Shown: piece after piece, positions 22,330-25,400 of the stretch
Numbering within the stretch: position 1 is the stretch's first letter
Layout: each line of letters begins with the position of its first letter
DNA from: a virus
IMG/VR virus record: IMGVR_UViG_3300009132_000031
Coordinates: 1 to 25,400 of that record
DNA length: 25,400 bases
Strand: one strand, 5' to 3'
The notes under the pieces: model-generated
The model's database searches: none
The model's input: only the letters and a program-made list of their open reading frames with translations
Told to the model about the DNA's origin: nothing
Program-made: the position numbers and the translations under genes

Positions 22330-24441
22330 CTATGCGATTGTTGACTGAAACGTGGATTCAAAAGGGTCGCGGTATTCCACTTCCTCAAACTCTGGTAAAT
22401 CTACACCCACTTGTGTTTTAAATTTAAAGAGATCATCAGAACCAGTACCTGCGGATTGTAACAAAGCACCTGCTCCTGCTCCTCCTCCTGCTCCTATACC
22501 ACCTAATGATATATTTTCAAGTATTCCTTCAAGTAAGTCTTTTAATGGCTGTAGGATATAATCATCAAAGGCTCGTCCACCTGCTCGTAGGGTGTCCTCA
22601 ATGGACGGCCCAATTTCCTCTAGGAACTCTTTGACAGGTTGCATGGCTTCCTCCATGCTTCCACCTACTGCACGTACTGCATCTTCAATAGGCTCACCAA
22701 AGGCTTCAATGGTTTCCTCAAGAGGGTGTAAGTATTCGTCATCAAACTCACTTCCTGCTTCACGTACTGTCTCCCACACAGGACGCACTGTATCCGCTAC
22801 ACCAGACCCTGCTTCCTTTAGAACATTAAAGAGTTCCTCCGAACCTTCCAGTACACCACCTGCCATTAATTCTACAGCATCTTTAATGGGCTGTAGGACA
22901 GCATCATCAAAGTCCCTACCTGCTTCACTGAGCCATTCAGGGACAATGTTGCCTTCAAATGTACCATCCTCTCTAATGTACTGTGCAAAGCCTGAAAGTA
23001 CAGCATCATCTAAATCTTCACCGTTAGCAACCTTACCTACTACGTTGGATAAAGCATCAGCAAAAGCATCCCTATCCATTTCTAAAGCATCTAAAGACTG
23101 ACCTAAAGAAGAGTCTGCGTTAGAAAGAATGTTATCAAGGTAACGACTTGTTACTGTCTCCGCAATGGCTTGTGTAGGGTCTCCTGTAATAGCACCCTTA
23201 AGTAATGCATTGGTCTGAGCATAAGTTAAATCAACACCGCCTATTGATAAACCATGTCCTGCGTCCTTAACACCATCCACAGTGCTAGGGGCTTTAGTGT
23301 ACCCTGCTTTCTCAAGACCTGCACTAGCTAAACTAGCCCAATCCCCTGCGTGTAAAGTTTCCCCTGATACTCCTTTAGCGGTTGTTAGGATAGCTGTACC
23401 ATAAGGGACAAACATGGCGGCAACTTGTAACACAGGATGATTTAATATATTTTCAGCAGGTTCAAAGATAGTAGAGTATGTCCCTACTTCTCCGTAGGCT
23501 ACATAGTTACCGTTCTTATCTCCTTCCGTCATTCCAAAAAGCCTATTAGTAGCGTCCCCTGATCCTGTAGTCAAGTAATACTTTTTACCTTCTATTTCTC
23601 TATATAGAGGTATATTGTTGTCCTGTATGTAGGAAACAAGTTTATCTGCTTGTCCTTGTAATGCAGGATCATTGACACCACTATATCCTGCTCTAGCAAA
23701 ATCAGCAGGGTCGTAGTTATTATAATTGTATGTCTGTGCTGTTTCTTCTCTTTGAGACTCAGTTTCCGCAAAGACATTAGCATAGTTAGCTAACGCTTCC
23801 TCTGCACTATCATATGTAGCCGCTGTTCCATAGTCAGGTGTGCTAATAGAAGGAAGACCTGAAATCCCTGTAGTATCTGTAGTATCTGTAGTACCTGAAG
23901 CCTTGGGTGTAGGGACATGGAAATACTGTATAACATTCCCATTGCTATCTGTTTGTGCTTTATTATAATAATCTGTTTTTACAGGACTATATAAAGGAGG
24001 CGTAGTCGGTTTAGGTGCAGTTTCTTTTGGCTGTTCACTGCTTTGACGAGGAGGGTCTGTATACAACGAAGGATCAACACCCGATGAAACAGGAGTTTGT
24101 GTTTGTTCTTTCTGTTGTCCTGCTCCTCCTAAGTAATCAGAGAAAAGACTATCAGTAGTTCTTGTGGGTTCTAAGACATTAGGAATGTTTGAGCCTACAC
24201 TTTTCTTAGGTTGTATTTGTCCTAAGTGTGGATCAGAAAACAAAGAAGGTCGTGTCTTCTTAGGTGCTGTAGTAGACTTAGGTATTACAGTAGTCTTAGG
24301 TGCTACAGTAGTCTTAGGTGCTACAGTAGTCTTAGGTGCTACAGTAGTCTTAGGTGCTACAGTAGTCCTAGATTTATTATCCCTTAAAGGAACATCAATA
24401 GAACTAGGAAAGATGTCTTCCTTTCTAAAACTAGAAATCAT
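22330..24441 (-). CDS. Repeat-rich structural protein of unknown function (703 aa)
   Basis: Modular protein. Residues 26-61 are a Thr/Pro/Lys tandem of six-residue TTVAPK-type units. Next come three S-L-[FY]-[ST]-D motifs (66-70, 98-102, 125-129) in a Pro/Thr-rich disordered zone, then a mixed domain (~200-330). A hydrophobic stretch, HPVLQVAAMFVPYGTAILTT, lies near 330-350. The C-terminal third has four imperfect ~40-residue helical repeats built on FDD-x3-LQP-[IL]-KD-x2-E, then a Gly/Ala-rich segment. It overlaps the holin stop by 4 bases, with AAGGAG upstream. It lies where many phages encode tail or ejection-associated proteins. The function is not recognised. Confidence 0.8.
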   Translation of the reverse strand: MISSFRKEDIFPSSIDVPLRDNKSRTTVAPKTTVAPKTTVAPKTTVAPKTTVIPKSTTAPKKTRPSLFSDPHLGQIQPKKSVGSNIPNVLEPTRTTDSLFSDYLGGAGQQKEQTQTPVSSGVDPSLYTDPPRQSSEQPKETAPKPTTPPLYSPVKTDYYNKAQTDSNGNVIQYFHVPTPKASGTTDTTDTTGISGLPSISTPDYGTAATYDSAEEALANYANVFAETESQREETAQTYNYNNYDPADFARAGYSGVNDPALQGQADKLVSYIQDNNIPLYREIEGKKYYLTTGSGDATNRLFGMTEGDKNGNYVAYGEVGTYSTIFEPAENILNHPVLQVAAMFVPYGTAILTTAKGVSGETLHAGDWASLASAGLEKAGYTKAPSTVDGVKDAGHGLSIGGVDLTYAQTNALLKGAITGDPTQAIAETVTSRYLDNILSNADSSLGQSLDALEMDRDAFADALSNVVGKVANGEDLDDAVLSGFAQYIREDGTFEGNIVPEWLSEAGRDFDDAVLQPIKDAVELMAGGVLEGSEELFNVLKEAGSGVADTVRPVWETVREAGSEFDDEYLHPLEETIEAFGEPIEDAVRAVGGSMEEAMQPVKEFLEEIGPSIEDTLRAGGRAFDDYILQPLKDLLEGILENISLGGIGAGGGAGAGALLQSAGTGSDDLFKFKTQVGVDLPEFEEVEYRDPFESTFQSTIA
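24259..24366 (-). repeat. 18-bp tandem repeat, six units (TTVAPK)
   Basis: Unit CTTAGGTGCTACAGTAGT on the + strand. Four units (24295-24366) are identical; the two at 24259-24294 are diverged. The 18-bp length keeps the frame, so copy changes alter only the number of TTVAPK hexapeptides in the 703-aa protein. Confidence 0.95.
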
Positions 24442-24815
24442 TTCCCAACTCCTTTAATTCTTTCTAAGGAACGCATTGTTCCAAGACCTAACATTCCCAT
24501 AAGAACTGGTAACATAACTGAAGTATCAGCCTGTGGTATAACAAAACCAAAACCTGCGGCTAGTGGAGAGACTAGAAAATTAACACCAAAACCTAAGACA
24601 CAAACCCATCCAGTAGCAGGTCTCCAACCAGACTGAAACCAATTACCTTTGGCTTCCTCTTGGTTAGTCTCTATTTGAGCAAGAGCAATTTCCTGCGCCT
24701 GTCTAGTTGCAAGAGTAGCTATTTCATGCGCTAAGATTGCTTTTTGATCTTTGTCTTCAATAAATTTATCCAACAAAGAAGTAACAGGGGCTATCAAACT
24801 AGCTAAGATACTCAT
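24438..24815 (-). CDS. 3TM-type holin (125 aa)
   Basis: Resembles the Holin_3TM family seen in gene transfer agents and marine phages, which open the inner membrane for lysis. An amphipathic N-terminal helix is followed by a long charged segment (DKDQKAILAHEIATLATRQA), then GWRPATGWVCVLGFGVNFLVSPL and a second hydrophobic segment MLPVLMGMLGLGTMRS. The SGWRPATGWV stretch is typical of the family. No good Shine-Dalgarno precedes the ATG. Instead a sigma-70 promoter's -10 box ends 3 bp before it. The stop overlaps the 703-aa gene start. Confidence 0.85.
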   Translation of the reverse strand: MSILASLIAPVTSLLDKFIEDKDQKAILAHEIATLATRQAQEIALAQIETNQEEAKGNWFQSGWRPATGWVCVLGFGVNFLVSPLAAGFGFVIPQADTSVMLPVLMGMLGLGTMRSLERIKGVGK

Positions 24816-24818
24816 ATT

Positions 24819-24847
24819 ATTATACCAGATTCTCAGTCAAAAGTCAA
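24819..24847 (-). promoter_or_regulatory. Near-consensus sigma-70 promoter abutting the holin start
   Basis: On the minus strand: TTGACT (24842-24847), a 17-bp spacer, then TATAAT (24819-24824) preceded by TGG (extended -10). The ATG of the holin begins 4 bases after the -10 box, so the expected start of transcription falls at or just inside the start codon. The promoter would serve the genes downstream of the holin better than the holin itself, unless the transcript is leaderless. Confidence 0.8.
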
Positions 24848-24848
24848 G

Positions 24849-25019
24849 CTATTTCTTTTTCTTAATTAGTTTTTGTACAGTCTCAGATTCATATATTCTA
24901 ATACCTAACCATACTATTGTAAACAACGATGCTGTAGGTGGCAACCAAGCGGCTAATGAAAAAATTCCTGTTGATGCCGCAAGTACATCCAATGTATCCT
25001 TTGATTGTTCGTCTAACAT
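24849..25019 (-). CDS. Small holin-like membrane protein (56 aa)
   Basis: From the ATG at 25017-25019 the product begins MLDEQSKDTLDVLAAST. Hydrophobic segments GIFSLAAWLPP and TASLFTIVWLGIRIY are followed by a Lys-rich tail ending LIKKKK. This layout, with a Pro-containing turn (WLPPTASLF) and a basic cytoplasmic tail, is typical of short class II-type holins of podophages. AAGGA lies 8 bp upstream. An in-frame ATG 9 bp earlier is possible but sits on top of that site. Confidence 0.72.
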   Translation of the reverse strand: MLDEQSKDTLDVLAASTGIFSLAAWLPPTASLFTIVWLGIRIYESETVQKLIKKKK

Positions 25020-25036
25020 CTTTAACATCCTTTTAT

Positions 25037-25228
25037 TTACTTTTTATTCAATGGAACAGTAGTAACTGCCCTCAGTACAACAATACACCCTGCAATCACA
25101 GAACCTATGACCGCTTGGCTTGCTTGGCTCACTGGTAGGAACCCTATGTATCCTTGCAAAAGCGAGAGTACAGCCAGTGCAATACTAAACTGTACGGTCT
25201 TTGATTTAAGTGCTTGTAAGATAGTCAT
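25037..25228 (-). CDS. Small two-pass membrane protein (63 aa)
   Basis: Two hydrophobic segments are visible: FSIALAVLSLLQGYIGFLPV (about residues 14-33) and VIGSVIAGCIVVLRAV (about 40-55), with a short basic tail. The opening MTILQALKSKTVQF is a form I recall from marine phages beside holin genes, so a lysis role is likely but unproven. The start directly follows the fibre stop (TAA-ATG), with GGAGG upstream. Confidence 0.75.
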   Translation of the reverse strand: MTILQALKSKTVQFSIALAVLSLLQGYIGFLPVSQASQAVIGSVIAGCIVVLRAVTTVPLNKK

Positions 25229-25400
25229 TTACGCCTCCAGTGCGCTTATACGTGCTTCAAGTTCTTGAATGGTTGCGACCAATAGCGGTACTAGCTTGCT
25301 CTGGTCGATGCCTTGGTAGTCAGGTACTTCACGCTCACCCATAACTTGTGCTGTAGTTTCTCTCCAGAGTTGTCCATCTTCTAACTCTGATGGTTGCTCT
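25229..25400 (-). CDS. Tail fibre/spike C-terminus, S74-chaperone-like (partial)
   Basis: Only the last 56 residues lie in the window; the gene continues past the right edge. The end contains YQGIDQSKLVPLLVATIQEL followed by EARISALEA, the characteristic tail of intramolecular chaperone (Peptidase_S74) domains that trimerise fibres and then cleave themselves off. The auto-cleavage Ser/Asp site would lie outside the window. This suggests the receptor-binding fibre gene is immediately upstream of the lysis genes. Confidence 0.78.
   Translation of the reverse strand, partial: EQPSELEDGQLWRETTAQVMGEREVPDYQGIDQSKLVPLLVATIQELEARISALEA

Noticed and set aside
22592-23101. Long + strand open frame opposite the 703-aa gene
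   Set aside because: Ser-rich shadow frame of a minus-strand gene in a consistently minus-strand operon, with no ribosome site.
24259-24366. Possible CRISPR-like repeat array
   Set aside because: Units are directly adjacent with no spacers and are in-frame codons of the 703-aa protein; a simple tandem repeat.
25150-25185. Minus-strand TGGC with GC 10 bases after GG
   Set aside because: Both the -24 and -12 blocks have several mismatches to the consensus, and it lies in the 63-aa gene.

Overview
The window is a large part of the genome of a tailed, podovirus-type (T7-like replication) double-stranded DNA phage. Its closest general resemblance is to lytic marine podophages of the roseophage SIO1 / VpV262 / cobavirus kind. 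That placement is an inference from gene content: T7-type SSB, primase-helicase, family A DNA polymerase and endonuclease I together with a B12-dependent ribonucleotide reductase, and short-tail nozzle/adaptor proteins with 3TM-holin lysis genes. No integrase, repressor, tRNA, CRISPR array, insertion sequence or phage RNA polymerase was recognised. Portal, major capsid and terminase genes must lie outside the window. The host cannot be named. Strong Shine-Dalgarno sites, consensus sigma-70 elements and sigma-54-type elements suggest a proteobacterial host, and the reductase needs adenosylcobalamin.

Layout. (1) 1-288: non-coding leader with three tandem elements that match the sigma-54 -24/-12 consensus, followed by a (TAGG)n Shine-Dalgarno tract. 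(2) 289-3865, + strand: twelve small early-type genes, mostly unknown, including a DUF3846-like protein, a possible GP88-like protein, a CxxC zinc-ribbon-like protein and two tiny membrane proteins. (3) 3866-4095: AT-rich, inverted-repeat-rich non-coding gap directly before the replication genes, a candidate origin/regulatory region. (4) 4096-11988, + strand: SSB, primase-helicase, family A DNA polymerase, T5orf172/GIY-YIG nuclease, RecB/Cas4-like PD-(D/E)XK nuclease, T7 endonuclease I-like resolvase, a small acidic protein, a DUF3310 protein and a monomeric class II ribonucleotide reductase. (5) 11989-12033: a perfect 16-bp palindrome and a terminator at the convergent junction. (6) 12034-25400, - strand, read right to left: C-terminal piece of a tail fibre with an S74-chaperone-like end, two small membrane proteins and a 3TM holin, a 703-aa repeat protein, tail adaptor, tail nozzle, a 77-aa fibre-like protein, an 899-aa Gln-rich protein, and 252-, 957- and 509-aa presumed internal virion/ejection proteins.

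Working together: the left arm would take over the host, copy DNA (helicase-primase, polymerase, SSB), degrade or recombine DNA (nucleases, resolvase) and make dNTPs (reductase). The oppositely transcribed right arm builds the tail and ejection apparatus and lyses the cell. A 16-bp palindrome TTATAAC-WW-GTTAYAA recurs at four non-coding junctions of the left arm only, and a near-perfect sigma-70 promoter sits inside the lysis/structural operon. The sigma-54-like array, the palindrome family and the promoter abutting the holin start codon are the most unusual regulatory signals.
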